Counted from the first letter of the stretch, positions 32,842 to 42,012 are shown. The stretch: 64,000 nt of DNA from Microbacterium sp. Root53 (GCF_001426925.1 NZ_LMFR01000023.1:1420-65419), one strand, 5' to 3'. A program made the numbers and translations. Notes: generated by a model from the sequence alone, not told the origin.

Positions 32842-34052
32842 CAGACGTCCGCGTCCAGGAGGCGCCGCAGATGGCGGCCGACGGCGGCGGTCTCGATCAG
32901 GAAGCCGTCGTGACCGAAGTCGCTCGCGAGCACCACGGCCTCGTCCCCGTCGAGCGTGTCCGGGATGCCCCGCGCGATGCGGTGCTGGCCGTCCACGGGG
33001 AACAGGCGGTCGGTGTCGATGCCGAGCACCAGGGCCTTCGCGGTCACGGCGGCGAGCGCCTGCTCCACGCCGCCGCGGTCGCGGCCCACGTCGTGCGAGT
33101 CCATGGCCTCGACCAGACGGATGTAGGAGTTGGCGTCGAATCGCCGCGTGAACTTGTTGCCGTGGAAGTCGAGGTACGACTCCACCGCGAAGCGGCCGCC
33201 GTGACCGAGCGGGCTCACGCCGGACTGCCACGACCGCTGGAAGCGCTGGTTCAGCTCGGTGGGGCTGCGGTAGTTCAGCAGCGCCATGCGGCGCGCGAGC
33301 GCGAGTCCGCGGTGCGGTCCCTCGCCGTCTGCGGCCTCGTAGTAGTCGCCGCCGCGGAAGCGGGGGTCGATCAGGATCGCCTCGAGCTGCACGGAGTTGA
33401 GCGCGATCTGGTCGGCCGTGTTGACCGGGGGAGCCGACAGCACGGCGAGCCGCGCGAGACGATCCGGGTGCCCGACGCCCCACTCGAGCGCGTGCATCCC
33501 GCCCATCGAGCCGCCGATCACGGCCGCCCACACGTCGATGCCGAGCGCGTCGGCAAGGCGTACCTGCGCGGCCACCTGATCGCGCACGGTCAGGTACGGG
33601 AAGCGGGACGCCCACTCCTCGCCGTCGGGATGGATGCTGGCCGGGCCCGTGGAGCCCTGGCAGCCGCCGAGCATGTTCGGGGCGACCACGAACCAGCGGT
33701 CGGTGTCGATCGGAGCGCCGGGGCCGACGATGTCCTCCCACCAGCCGGAGGTCGGATGACCCGGGCCGGCGGGACCGCGCACGTGGCTGTCGCCCGTGAG
33801 CGCGTGCAGGATCAGCACGGCGTTGTCGCGCGCGGCGTTCAGCTCGCCCCAGGTCTCGTAGGCGAGGCGGAACGACGGCAGCACCCCGCCGCCCTCGAGG
33901 CGCAGCTCGCCGAAGCCCGCGAACCGGCGGTCGCCCGCGGGGTCGCCGTCGCGCCACGCGCCGGACGCGGGCGGCCGGCCGACCATGGACCGGGCGTCGG
34001 CCTCCGTGACGAGGCTCGACGGCACCGTGTCCTCGGAGATCTGCCAGTCCAT
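32841..34052 (-). CDS. metX: Homoserine O-acetyltransferase
   Basis: A 403-residue alpha/beta-hydrolase-fold enzyme that acetylates L-homoserine with acetyl-CoA, the first committed step to methionine in actinobacteria. The nucleophile Ser is in GGSMGGMHALEW (about residue 165). LNSVQLEAILIDPRFRGGDY, NYRSPTELNQRF and DTDRLFPVDGQ follow, and the catalytic His is in SDFGHDGFLIE. ATG 34052 follows GGGAG. The long upstream open frame to 35231 is antisense to the glycerate kinase and not homologous. metY is not adjacent. Confidence 0.93.
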   Translation of the reverse strand: MDWQISEDTVPSSLVTEADARSMVGRPPASGAWRDGDPAGDRRFAGFGELRLEGGGVLPSFRLAYETWGELNAARDNAVLILHALTGDSHVRGPAGPGHPTSGWWEDIVGPGAPIDTDRWFVVAPNMLGGCQGSTGPASIHPDGEEWASRFPYLTVRDQVAAQVRLADALGIDVWAAVIGGSMGGMHALEWGVGHPDRLARLAVLSAPPVNTADQIALNSVQLEAILIDPRFRGGDYYEAADGEGPHRGLALARRMALLNYRSPTELNQRFQRSWQSGVSPLGHGGRFAVESYLDFHGNKFTRRFDANSYIRLVEAMDSHDVGRDRGGVEQALAAVTAKALVLGIDTDRLFPVDGQHRIARGIPDTLDGDEAVVLASDFGHDGFLIETAAVGRHLRRLLDADV

Positions 34053-34118
34053 GGCCTCATTCTCCCGTGCCCCGCGGCCGGCCCGGGCCACTGTTACGGG
34101 CCGAGCCCGCGACTGGGC

Positions 34119-34130
34119 CAGGATGGGGGG
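34119..34130 (+). promoter_or_regulatory. Candidate leaderless promoter (-10) of glycerate kinase
   Basis: CAGGAT at 34119-34124 followed by six G residues and ATG 34131. It is a weaker version of the TAnnnT box. Confidence 0.5.
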
Positions 34131-35252
34131 ATGGCGACGCGCGTGGTGGTGGCGATGGACGGCTTCAAGGGCACGCTCGATGCGGCGACGGCCGGCGAGG
34201 CCGTGGCTGCCGGCTGGCGGAGGGCCGAGCCCGACGCGGACGTCGCGGTGCGGCCGATGGCCGACGGCGGCGAGGGCACGCTCGAGGCGTTCGCCCGGGC
34301 CGTCGAGGGGGCGCAGCGGATGCCGCTGCGGGTCACGGGGCCCGCCGGCGTGCCGATCGACGCCGCCTGGCTGCTCCTGCCGCCGACCGAGGGCCTCCCC
34401 GGAGGAACCGGCGTGGTCGAGCTGGCCTCGACCTCGGGGATCGAGCTGCTCGGCGACGCGCTCCGCGGCCGGGACGCCTCGACGCTCGGCTTCGGCCAGG
34501 CCGTGCGCGCGGCGATCGACCACGGCGTCTCGCGGCTCATCCTCGGGATCGGGTCGAGCGCCTCGACTGACGGCGGGATCGGGCTGCTGACGGCGCTCGG
34601 CGCGCGGTTCACCGACGCGTACGACGTCTCGGTGGCGCCCGGCGCGGCCGGGCTCGACGAGTTGGCGAAGGTCGACCTCACGCGCCTGCGCCCGGTTCCC
34701 GAGGGCGGCGCGCTGGTCCTCACCGACGTCACGAACCCCCTCACGGGCCGCCGCGGAGCGGCCGCGGTGTTCGGGCCGCAGAAGGGCCTGGACGCCGACG
34801 GCATCGCGCGCGCGGACGCCGGGCTGGTGCGCCTCGGCGTGCTGCTGGGCGCCGATCCCGGCGCGGCTGGCGCAGGAGCCGCGGGCGGCGCGGGCTACGG
34901 CCTCCTGGCGTGGGGAGCGCAGCTTGTTCCCGGTGCGGCCGAGGTCGCGGAGCTCACCGGACTGGCCGACGCCATCGCGGGCGCCGACGTGGTGATCACG
35001 GGCGAGGGGTCCTACGACGGCCAGTCCGCCGCGGGCAAGACGCCGGCCTTCGTGCTCGGCCTGGGCCGCGAGGCCGGGGCCCGGGTGGCGGTCGTCGCGG
35101 GCCGGATCGCCGACGACGCCGACACGTCGGGGATCGAGGCTCTGTCGCTGACGGCGCTCGCCGGATCCGCGGAGTCCGCGATGGCCGAGCCCGCGCGCTG
35201 GCTGAGGGACGCGGGCGAGCGGCTCGCGCACACGATCCGAGGGGAGTCCTGA
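34131..35252 (+). CDS. Glycerate kinase (GarK/GlxK family)
   Basis: A 373-residue type-I glycerate kinase that phosphorylates D-glycerate (to 2- or 3-phosphoglycerate) with ATP. DGFKGTLDAATAGEAVAAGW near residue 10 and ADGGEGTLEAF (about 44) are family hallmarks. GIGSSASTDGGIGLLTALG (about 142), TDVTNPLTGRRGAAAVFGPQK (split here across residues 198-218) and ITGEGSYDGQSAAGKTP near 288 follow. The stop overlaps the ATG of the alditol oxidase gene (TGATG), so the two form a coupled pair. A glycerol or alditol to glycerate route is suggested by this pairing. Confidence 0.92.
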   Translation: MATRVVVAMDGFKGTLDAATAGEAVAAGWRRAEPDADVAVRPMADGGEGTLEAFARAVEGAQRMPLRVTGPAGVPIDAAWLLLPPTEGLPGGTGVVELASTSGIELLGDALRGRDASTLGFGQAVRAAIDHGVSRLILGIGSSASTDGGIGLLTALGARFTDAYDVSVAPGAAGLDELAKVDLTRLRPVPEGGALVLTDVTNPLTGRRGAAAVFGPQKGLDADGIARADAGLVRLGVLLGADPGAAGAGAAGGAGYGLLAWGAQLVPGAAEVAELTGLADAIAGADVVITGEGSYDGQSAAGKTPAFVLGLGREAGARVAVVAGRIADDADTSGIEALSLTALAGSAESAMAEPARWLRDAGERLAHTIRGES

Positions 35253-36493
35253 TGGACCTGGTCAACTGGGCGGGCAACGTCCGCTTCCGCGCCGAGCGCA
35301 TCGCCACGCCGGCGAGCGTCGACGACGTGTGCGCCATCCTGTCGGGCCCGGGACCGTTCCGCGCACTCGGCAGCGGGCACTCCTTCAGCCTCATCGCCGA
35401 CACCGACGGCACCCTGATCTCCACCGCGGGCCTCGCCGCGGCGCCCGTCGTCGACGCGCAGTCCCGCACAGTCACCGTCGGGGCCGGCATCCGCTACGGC
35501 GAGCTGGCCCGCGCCCTGGAGGCCGAGGGCTGGGCGCTCGCCAACCTCGCGTCGCTGCCGCACATCTCCGTCGCCGGCGCGGTGGCCACCGGGACGCACG
35601 GGTCGGGCGACGCGGTGGGCACCTTGTCGTCCGCGGTGGCCGCGCTCGAGCTCGTCGTGCCCGGCGGCGACGTCGTCCGGCTGCGCCGCGGCGATCCGGC
35701 GTTCGACGCCGCGGTGGTCTCCCTCGGCGCGCTCGGCGTCGTGACCTCCATCACGCTCGACATCGAGCCCTCGTTCGAGGTGCGCCAGCGCGTGTACGAG
35801 AACCTCCCGCTCGAGACCGCCCTGGCCGACTTCGACGCCCTGATGGGCGCCGCCTACAGCGTCAGCCTCTTCCTCCGGTGGGGGGACCGGGATGTCGTCG
35901 ATCAGGTATGGACCAAATCGCGCTCCGCGGAGCCGCCCGTGCTGCCGGGCGATCCGGCGCCGGCGGCCGGGCCGGTTCACATGCTGGCGGGCGTCTCACC
36001 TGCCGCGTGCACGCCGCAGCTCGGCGAGCCGGGCCGCTGGCTCGATCGGCTCGCGCATTTCCGGCTGAGCCACACGCCCTCCGCCGGCGCCGAGCTGCAG
36101 TCCGAGCACCTCGTGCCGCGCCGGCACGCGGTCGCGGCGATCCGCGCCGTGCGCGAGCTGGCCGACCGGATCGCCCCGCTGATCCAGGTCACCGAGATCC
36201 GCTCGATGCGGGCGGATTCCCTCTGGCTCAGCCCGGCCTACGAGACGGACGCCGTCGGGCTGCACTTCACCTGGCTGCCGGACCAGCCTGCGGTCGAGGC
36301 CGTGGTCGCCGAGATCGAGGCGGCGCTGGCGCCGTTCCAGGCGCGTCCGCACTGGGGCAAGCTGTCCGCGATGGACGCCGCCGGTCGTGCCGCCGTGTGG
36401 CCCCGCCTGCGCGAGTTCGCCGCGCTCACGCGCGAGTTCGACCCGGAGGGGCGCCTGCGCAACCCCTACCTGTCCTTCCTCGACGAGCTCTGA
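35252..36493 (+). CDS. FAD-linked alditol/sugar oxidase (AldO-like)
   Basis: A 413-residue VAO-type flavoprotein, related to alditol (xylitol, glycerol) oxidase and L-gulono/arabinono-lactone oxidases. The FAD domain (about residues 10-175) has ALGSGHSFS near 42, whose His is the usual covalent flavin site, and SVAGAVATGTHGSG (about 105). The C-terminal ALO domain ends REFDPEGRLRNPYLSFLDEL. Oxidation of alditols gives aldoses, and from glycerol glyceraldehyde and then glycerate. Coupling to glycerate kinase by TGATG overlap fits that use. The exact substrate is not determined. Confidence 0.88.
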   Translation: MDLVNWAGNVRFRAERIATPASVDDVCAILSGPGPFRALGSGHSFSLIADTDGTLISTAGLAAAPVVDAQSRTVTVGAGIRYGELARALEAEGWALANLASLPHISVAGAVATGTHGSGDAVGTLSSAVAALELVVPGGDVVRLRRGDPAFDAAVVSLGALGVVTSITLDIEPSFEVRQRVYENLPLETALADFDALMGAAYSVSLFLRWGDRDVVDQVWTKSRSAEPPVLPGDPAPAAGPVHMLAGVSPAACTPQLGEPGRWLDRLAHFRLSHTPSAGAELQSEHLVPRRHAVAAIRAVRELADRIAPLIQVTEIRSMRADSLWLSPAYETDAVGLHFTWLPDQPAVEAVVAEIEAALAPFQARPHWGKLSAMDAAGRAAVWPRLREFAALTREFDPEGRLRNPYLSFLDEL

Positions 36494-36571
36494 CCCGAGG
36501 AGCCGCGCGCACCGCCCCCAGGCATCTACGGATGTGCGAGCGAAGCGAGCGTGGAGCGAAGCGACCGTCTT

Positions 36572-37882
36572 CTAATTCAAGCTGTCGACGATGGGGCGGA
36601 ACTTGACTCGGGTCTCGAGCAGCTCCGCCTCGGGGAGGCTGCCCGCCACGATGCCGCCGCCGGCGTGGGCGGTGACGGATCGCGTCGCAGACGGGTCCGT
36701 CGGCGCGCCGGCGTCCGCCGGGCCGAACTGCGCGCACCGCAGCGCGATCGCCCATTCGCCGTCGCCCTCGGCGTCGATCCAGCCCACGGGTCCGGCGTAG
36801 CGGCCCCGATCGAACGGCTCGATGCGGCGGATCGCGGCCATGGCGGCGTCGCGCGGCGTGCCGGCGACCGCGGCGGTGGGATGCAGGGCGCGCACCATGT
36901 CGAGCGCGCTGGAGCCGTTCGACAGCGTGCCCTCGACGTCGGTCGCGAGGTGCCACAGGTTCGGCAGCTTGAGCGTGAACGGCTGCTCGGCGGCCGCGAG
37001 CGCGGAGGTGTGCGGGCGGAGCGCGTCGACGACGGACCGCACCGCGTACTCGTGCTCGTCGATGTCCTTCTGGTTCGTGGCGAGCTCGGACGTGATCGCG
37101 GTGTCCTCGTCCGCGTCGGCGCCCCGCGGTCGGGTGCCCGCGAGCACGCGCGCCGTGACCTCGCCGCCGTGCACCGTGACGAGCGTCTCGGGGCTCGCCC
37201 CGACGATGCCGTCGACCGCGAACGCCCACGTGTCGGGGTAGCCGGTCGCCAGCGCGCGGACGAGCCGGCGGAGGTCGGCGTGCGCCGGCACCGTGCCGGC
37301 GATGTCGCGGGCGATCACGATCTTCTGCGCCTCGCCGCGCTCGATCGCCGCGAGCGCGGCGCGCACCGCGTCGCCGTGCGCGGCGGGATCCATCCGGCCC
37401 GGCCCGAGCGTCGCGGACCAGTGCGCGCCGTACTCGGTCGGCCCGAACGCGACATCCCCCGGGGCCTCCGCGCGCCGGATCCGCGTGATCCACGATCGGC
37501 CGCGGCGCCGCCCGACGATCACGCTGGGCACGATCAGGGTGCTGGGCAGCGCGGACGAGTCGTCGAAGGCGAACGCACCGAACGCGATCAGCCCCGTGCC
37601 GTGGAGCCGGACCTCGTCGTGCACCTCGGCGGCGGCGGCGATCTCGCGCCAGGCGTCGGCCACCGTCGCGATCCGGCTCCGGCCGTCGACGCGGATCGCG
37701 AGCGCCTCGCCCCAGCCGGCCATGCCGTCGCCGCGCCGCTGCCAGATCAGCGGGTTCCGCGCGTCGGTCCACGGCAGCAGGTCCTCGACCGCATCGATCT
37801 CGCGCGTCTCGACCACGAGGCGCGGGGGAGTGCTCGATGCTGTCGCGCTGCCCGACGGCGGAGCGGGGCGCGAGTCGGTCAC
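36572..37882 (-). CDS. menF: Isochorismate synthase
   Basis: A 436-residue chorismate-binding enzyme that makes isochorismate, the entry to menaquinone (or siderophore) synthesis. The catalytic half begins about residue 160 and shows KIVIARDI, SPETLVTVHGG (about 232), LAGTRPRG, ELATNQKDIDEHEYAVRSV (about 270), HPTAAVAGTPRDAAM and the late GPVGWIDAEGDGEWAIALRC. MenG and a polyprenyl synthase on the opposite strand nearby support a menaquinone role. The start is GTG, six bases after TAAGCT on the minus strand, so it is leaderless. Confidence 0.92.
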   Translation of the reverse strand: MTDSRPAPPSGSATASSTPPRLVVETREIDAVEDLLPWTDARNPLIWQRRGDGMAGWGEALAIRVDGRSRIATVADAWREIAAAAEVHDEVRLHGTGLIAFGAFAFDDSSALPSTLIVPSVIVGRRRGRSWITRIRRAEAPGDVAFGPTEYGAHWSATLGPGRMDPAAHGDAVRAALAAIERGEAQKIVIARDIAGTVPAHADLRRLVRALATGYPDTWAFAVDGIVGASPETLVTVHGGEVTARVLAGTRPRGADADEDTAITSELATNQKDIDEHEYAVRSVVDALRPHTSALAAAEQPFTLKLPNLWHLATDVEGTLSNGSSALDMVRALHPTAAVAGTPRDAAMAAIRRIEPFDRGRYAGPVGWIDAEGDGEWAIALRCAQFGPADAGAPTDPSATRSVTAHAGGGIVAGSLPEAELLETRVKFRPIVDSLN

Positions 37883-37894
37883 CTGCCCAGCTTA
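37883..37894 (-). promoter_or_regulatory. Leaderless promoter (-10) of menF
   Basis: On the minus strand TAAGCT (37894-37889) is followed by six bases (GGGCAG) and GTG. Confidence 0.6.
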
Positions 37895-37912
37895 GTTCGG
37901 CACCCGCGGGCC

Positions 37913-37924
37913 TAGGCTCGAGGG
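37913..37924 (+). promoter_or_regulatory. Leaderless promoter (-10) of DUF402 gene
   Basis: TAGGCT at 37913-37918, six bases (CGAGGG), then ATG 37925. The divergent menF box is only 18 bp away. Confidence 0.62.
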
Positions 37925-38461
37925 ATGGACCGTACGGCCGCCGGCACGCCGCTCACCTTCCGCTGGCGCAAGTGGGACGGGTCGCCCCACTGGCAGCACG
38001 AGTGCGTGTACCTCGGCGCCGACGAGTACGGCGACTGGCTGGGGCAGGTTCCGGGGTCGCACAGCTTCCGCCCGGGGCGCGAGATCACGCTGCGGGCGCC
38101 CAGCGTCGTCCTGCTCCCCGCCGGGCGCGAGGACTACGTGCTGACCTTCAACGGCGAGCCGGAGCTGACGCGCGTGTACATCGACATCGCGTGGGCCGTG
38201 GGCTGGGACGACGGCGACCAGCCGGTCGCGATCGACATGGACCTCGACGTGGTGCGCCGCCTCGACTACCGCGGCGTGTACATCGACGACGAGGACGAGT
38301 GGGAGGAGCACCGCGTCCGCTACGGCTACCCGGCGCGCGTGATCGAGCTGCTCGAGGCCACGGCGCACGACCTCGCGGCGCGCGTGCGCGCGCACGAGGA
38401 GCCGTTCGACGACGCCACCGCCGAACGGTGGTTCGCGGTGCTGGCAGGGCTCGCGCGCTGA
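37925..38461 (+). CDS. DUF402 domain protein
   Basis: A 178-residue protein of the DUF402 family (FomD/YgaC-like phosphohydrolase barrel). WRKWDGSPHWQHECVYLG lies at the start. GREDYVLTFNGEPELTRVYIDI (split here around residues 73-95) and VAIDMDLDVVRRLDYRGVYI near 104 carry the conserved acidic metal-binding residues. DEDEWEEHRVRYGYP follows near 122. Relatives hydrolyse nucleotides or nucleotidyl phosphonates; the substrate here is unknown. It is divergent from menF and precedes menG by 72 nt, each from its own box. Confidence 0.85.
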   Translation: MDRTAAGTPLTFRWRKWDGSPHWQHECVYLGADEYGDWLGQVPGSHSFRPGREITLRAPSVVLLPAGREDYVLTFNGEPELTRVYIDIAWAVGWDDGDQPVAIDMDLDVVRRLDYRGVYIDDEDEWEEHRVRYGYPARVIELLEATAHDLAARVRAHEEPFDDATAERWFAVLAGLAR

Positions 38462-38520
38462 GCGCCGTCCGGATGCCGCGGCCGCCGTCTCCACGGATGA
38501 ACCGCCTGACCGCCCGCGCC

Positions 38521-38533
38521 TAGACTCGAGGGC
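38521..38533 (+). promoter_or_regulatory. Leaderless promoter (-10) of menG
   Basis: TAGACT at 38521-38526, seven bases (CGAGGGC), then GTG 38534. Confidence 0.65.
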
Positions 38534-39328
38534 GTGAAGCACCGCGACCCCCGCCCCGCAGCCAACCGCGCCGATCTCGGCAAGGACCCGGCGCGCGTGA
38601 GCGGCATGTTCGATCAGGTCGCCGCCCGCTACGACGTCACCAACACCGTGCTCAGCGTCGGCAACGACCAGCTGTGGCGCGCCGCCACGACGCGGGCTGT
38701 GGCGCCCCGGCCCGGCGAGCGCATCCTGGATCTCGCGGCCGGGACCGGCGCGTCGTCCGTCTCGCTGGCGCGCAGCGGCGCGCAGGTCGTCGCCGCCGAC
38801 TTCTCGCCCGGGATGATCGCGGAGGGCCGCCGTCGTCACGGCGCGGTGCGCAACCTGACCTTCGTCGAGGCCGACGCGACGGCCCTGCCGTTCGCCGACG
38901 GGGAGTTCGACGCCGTGACCATGTCGTTCGGGCTCCGCAACGTCGACCGGCCGAAGCAGGCCATCGCCGAGCTGCTGCGCGTCACCAAGCCCGGCGGCCG
39001 CCTCGTGATCTGCGAGTTCTCGCACCCGCCGCGGCCCGCGTTCCGCGGCCTCTACCGCTTCTACAACGACCGCGTGCTGCCGCGGATCGCCCGCGCCATC
39101 AGCTCGAACACCGAGGCGTACGACTACCTCAACGAGTCGATCAGGGCCTGGCCGGATCAGCGCACGCTCGCGTCCTGGATCCGGGACGCCGGATGGACGG
39201 ACGTCGCGTGGCGCGACCTGAGCTTCGGCATCGTCGCGCTGCACCGCGCGATCAAGCCCGCCGAGGTCGCCGCGTCCGCGGGCGACGGCGACCAGGGGGC
39301 GGACCCCGCCGGTAGGCTGGACGCGTGA
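38534..39328 (+). CDS. menG: Demethylmenaquinone methyltransferase
   Basis: A 264-residue SAM-dependent UbiE/MenG methyltransferase, the final step of menaquinone synthesis. [20 protein letters not shown] (about residue 25) and the SAM motif [15 protein letters not shown] (about 65) are followed by [20 protein letters not shown] (about 134) and [14 protein letters not shown]. The C-terminal [17 protein letters not shown] is typical. It is a GTG start with a leaderless box. Its last codons overlap the GTG of the polyprenyl synthase, and the promoter box of that gene lies inside menG. Confidence 0.94.
   Translation: MKHRDPRPAANRADLGKDPARVSGMFDQVAARYDVTNTVLSVGNDQLWRAATTRAVAPRPGERILDLAAGTGASSVSLARSGAQVVAADFSPGMIAEGRRRHGAVRNLTFVEADATALPFADGEFDAVTMSFGLRNVDRPKQAIAELLRVTKPGGRLVICEFSHPPRPAFRGLYRFYNDRVLPRIARAISSNTEAYDYLNESIRAWPDQRTLASWIRDAGWTDVAWRDLSFGIVALHRAIKPAEVAASAGDGDQGADPAGRLDA
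39313..39324 (+). promoter_or_regulatory. Internal leaderless promoter (-10) of polyprenyl synthase gene
   Basis: TAGGCT at 39313-39318 and six bases (GGACGC) to GTG 39325, all inside the 3' end of menG. It allows transcription of the downstream gene separately from menG. Confidence 0.6.
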
Positions 39329-40416
39329 CTCCGAGCCCATCCGCGCCGGGCTCGCCGATGGCGAAGCCCTCGATCCCGGGCTCGCGCATCGCGAGCCGCT
39401 TCGGCCTCAGCGAGCGCGTGTTCGCCGGCCCGGGAGCGAAGAAGCTCATCGCGACGATCGAGGACGGGCTCGAGGCCGTCGAGCGTCAGCTGGCCGAGGA
39501 GCTGCGATCCACGGATCGACTGGTCGACGCGACGAGCCGCTACCTCTACGAGGCCGGCGGCAAGCGCGTGCGACCCATGCTCACGATGCTGTCCGCGCAG
39601 CTCGGCGACGGCGCCATCCCGGCCGTGATCGACGCGGCCACGGCACTCGAGCTCACGCACCTCGGGTCGCTGTACCACGACGACGTCATGGACGGCGCCG
39701 ACCGGCGCCGCGGCGTCGCGAGCGCCCATCAGGTGTGGGGCAACAGCATCGCGATCCTCACCGGCGACCTGCTCTTCTCGCGCGCCAGCCAGATCATGGC
39801 GCGGCTCGGCGAGCGGGCCATGGCGCTGCAGGCCGACACGTTCGAGCGCCTGGTCCTCGGCCAGATGCACGAGACCGTGGGGGCGCAGCCTGGCGACGAC
39901 CCCATCGAGTTCTACATCCAGGTGCTGGCGGACAAGACGGGATCGCTCATCGCCGCCTCGGCGCAGGCCGGCGCCATCTTCGCGAACGCCGACGAGGCCT
40001 ACCGCGAGCCGCTGCGCGTCTACGGCGAGAAGGTCGGCGTCGCGTTCCAGCTCCTGGACGACGTGATCGACCTCTCCGCCGATCCGGCCGAGACCGGCAA
40101 GGTGCCGGGCACCGACCTGCGCGCGGGCGTCCCGACCATGCCGTATCTCCTGCTCGCCGAGGACGGGGGCGCCGACGCCCGCTCGCTCACCGAGCGCATC
40201 GACGAGGGCGTGGACCGGATCGCCGCGGGCGAGGACCCGGCGATCCTGGACGAGCCGCTCGCCGCGCTGCGCGATCACGAGGCCACCGCCCGCACGCGCG
40301 AGCTCGCGCTCACCTGGACCCGCGAGGCCATCGAGGCGCTCGCCCCGCTGCCCCGCGGGGGAGTGCGCGAGGCGCTCACGCGGTTCGCCGAGTCGCTCGT
40401 CGACCGCAGCAGCTGA
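39325..40416 (+). CDS. Polyprenyl diphosphate synthase
   Basis: A 363-residue trans-isoprenyl diphosphate synthase that builds the long side chain for menaquinone. [12 protein letters not shown] (about residue 76) binds isopentenyl diphosphate. The first Asp-rich motif is in [15 protein letters not shown] (about 114) and the second in LLDDVIDLS (about 242). The N-terminal 30 residues are variable. Chain length (hepta- to nona-prenyl) cannot be fixed by eye. The GTG overlaps the menG stop and has its own -10 box, so it may be read both coupled and independently. Confidence 0.92.
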   Translation: MTPSPSAPGSPMAKPSIPGSRIASRFGLSERVFAGPGAKKLIATIEDGLEAVERQLAEELRSTDRLVDATSRYLYEAGGKRVRPMLTMLSAQLGDGAIPAVIDAATALELTHLGSLYHDDVMDGADRRRGVASAHQVWGNSIAILTGDLLFSRASQIMARLGERAMALQADTFERLVLGQMHETVGAQPGDDPIEFYIQVLADKTGSLIAASAQAGAIFANADEAYREPLRVYGEKVGVAFQLLDDVIDLSADPAETGKVPGTDLRAGVPTMPYLLLAEDGGADARSLTERIDEGVDRIAAGEDPAILDEPLAALRDHEATARTRELALTWTREAIEALAPLPRGGVREALTRFAESLVDRSS

Positions 40417-40492
40417 CCGGTCCCGCGGCGCGGCATCCGCTCAGCCGGCCGCGCGAGACTTGTGAACGCAGATCCACGAAAGGGACCTCTCC

Positions 40493-41866
40493 ATGACCAA
40501 GCTGAGGCTGGCCATCGTCGGCGCGGGACCCGCCGGCATCTACGCCGCGGACATCCTGCTCAAGACCGAGCGGAAGTTCGACGTCTCGATCGACCTGTTC
40601 GAGCACCTGCCCGCGCCCTACGGTCTCGTCCGGTACGGCGTCGCGCCGGACCACCCGCGGATCAAGGGCGTCATCAACGCGCTGCGCGAGGTGCTCGACC
40701 GGGGCGACATCCGGATCTTCGGCAACGTCCGCTTCGGCGAGGACATCACGCTCGACGACCTCAAGCACCACTACAACGCAGTGATCTTCGCGACCGGCGC
40801 CGTGCGCGACGCCGACCTGAACATCCCGGGGATCGACGCCGAGGGCTCGTTCGGTGCGGCCGACTTCGTGAGCTGGTTCGACGGCCACCCCGACGTGCCG
40901 CGCACGTGGCCGCTCACCGCCTCGTCTGTCGGCGTGATCGGCAACGGCAACGTGGCGCTCGACATCTCGCGCATCCTGGCCAAGCACGCGATCGACCTGC
41001 TGCCGACCGAGGTGCCGCAGAACGTCTACGAGATCCTCGAGGCCTCGCCCGTGACCGACGTGCACGTGTTCGGACGCCGCGGCCCCGCGCAGGTGAAGTT
41101 CACGCCGCTCGAGCTGCGCGAGCTCGGCGAGCTGCGCGACGTCGACATGGTCGTGTACGACGAGGACTTCGACTACGACGAGGCGTCGAAGGCCGCCGTC
41201 GAGACGAACAAGCAGGTCAAGGTCATCGACCGCATCCTGCAGTCGTGGCGCCAGCGCGACTCCGTCAACAACGCGGGCGGCACGGCGTCGCGCCGACTGC
41301 ACCTGCACTTCTGGGCCAAGCCGCTCGAGGTGAAGAAGGACGAGCAGGGTCGCGTGGCCGCGCTCGTGTACGAGCGCACCCGGCCCGACGGCCAGGGCGG
41401 CGTGGTCGGCACGGGCGAGATCCGCGAGATCCCGATGGGTCAGCTGTACCGCGCCGTCGGCTACTTCGGTTCGCCGCTGCCCGGCGTCCCGTTCGACGAG
41501 CGCCACGGCGTGATCCCGAACCACGAGGGCCAGGTGCTCTCGCCGGACTCGAACGAGCGCATCCCCGGCATGTACGCGACCGGATGGATCAAGCGCGGCC
41601 CGGTGGGTCTGATCGGCCACACCAAGTCGGACGCGATGGAGACCATCCAGCACCTGGTCAACGGCCAGGGTTCGTGGTGGCAGCCAGCCGACCCGTCGGA
41701 GGAGGCGATCCCGCGGCTCCTCGCCGAGCGCGGCATCGCCTGGACCGACCTCGAGGGCTGGCACCGCCTCGACGAGCACGAGATCGCGCTGGGCGCGCCG
41801 GAGGGCCGCGCGCGCATCAAGGTCGTCCCGCGCGACGAGATGATCCGGATCTCGCGCGGCGAGTGA
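40493..41866 (+). CDS. fprA: Ferredoxin/flavodoxin-NADP+ reductase FprA-type
   Basis: A 457-residue adrenodoxin-reductase-like flavoprotein that moves electrons between NADPH and ferredoxin. The FAD motif is GAGPAGIYAADIL (residue 10), followed by APYGLVRYGVAPDHPRIK (about 44). NADP binding is at VIGNGNVALDISRIL (about 148), followed by VFGRRGPAQVKFTPLELREL. The C-terminal ATGWIKRGPVGLIGHTKSDA closes the FAD site. GAAAGGGAC before the ATG provides a ribosome-binding site. It stands alone and ends in a strong terminator. Confidence 0.93.
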   Translation: MTKLRLAIVGAGPAGIYAADILLKTERKFDVSIDLFEHLPAPYGLVRYGVAPDHPRIKGVINALREVLDRGDIRIFGNVRFGEDITLDDLKHHYNAVIFATGAVRDADLNIPGIDAEGSFGAADFVSWFDGHPDVPRTWPLTASSVGVIGNGNVALDISRILAKHAIDLLPTEVPQNVYEILEASPVTDVHVFGRRGPAQVKFTPLELRELGELRDVDMVVYDEDFDYDEASKAAVETNKQVKVIDRILQSWRQRDSVNNAGGTASRRLHLHFWAKPLEVKKDEQGRVAALVYERTRPDGQGGVVGTGEIREIPMGQLYRAVGYFGSPLPGVPFDERHGVIPNHEGQVLSPDSNERIPGMYATGWIKRGPVGLIGHTKSDAMETIQHLVNGQGSWWQPADPSEEAIPRLLAERGIAWTDLEGWHRLDEHEIALGAPEGRARIKVVPRDEMIRISRGE

Positions 41867-41880
41867 TCCGCTGAGTCGAC

Positions 41881-41917
41881 GAAGCGCCCGGTCCCTTCCA
41901 CAGGAACCGGGCGCTTC
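41881..41917 (+). terminator. Terminator of fprA
   Basis: GAAGCGCCCGGT (41881-41892) is complementary to 41906-41917, with the stem extending past a mismatch. It starts 14 nt after the stop codon and is followed by CTCC rather than a T tract. Confidence 0.8.
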
Positions 41918-41928
41918 CTCCATCCGGT

Positions 41929-41994
41929 GAGATCACACGGAACCGGCGACGTCACCCGTATCCGGATGTGACGTCGCCGGCCACATGGGATCTC
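41929..41994. repeat. 66-bp symmetric palindromic element
   Basis: A perfect 13-bp inverted repeat (CCGGCGACGTCAC at 41943-41955 against 41968-41980, 12-nt loop) is nested inside a second symmetric pair, GAGATC (41929-41934) and GATCTC (41989-41994). Each side is separated by exactly eight unpaired bases. It lies between the fprA terminator and the stop of the convergent helicase. It could be the helicase terminator or a small palindromic repeat. Confidence 0.7.
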
Positions 41995-42012
41995 GCGCGG
42001 GCGGATGCGACG

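Noticed and set aside
36538..36564. Direct repeat GAGCGAAGCGA twice, 16 bp apart, between the AldO and menF genes
   Set aside because: It is a short, simple GC-rich motif with no promoter or dyad nearby. It may be part of weak termination, and there is too little to support a feature.
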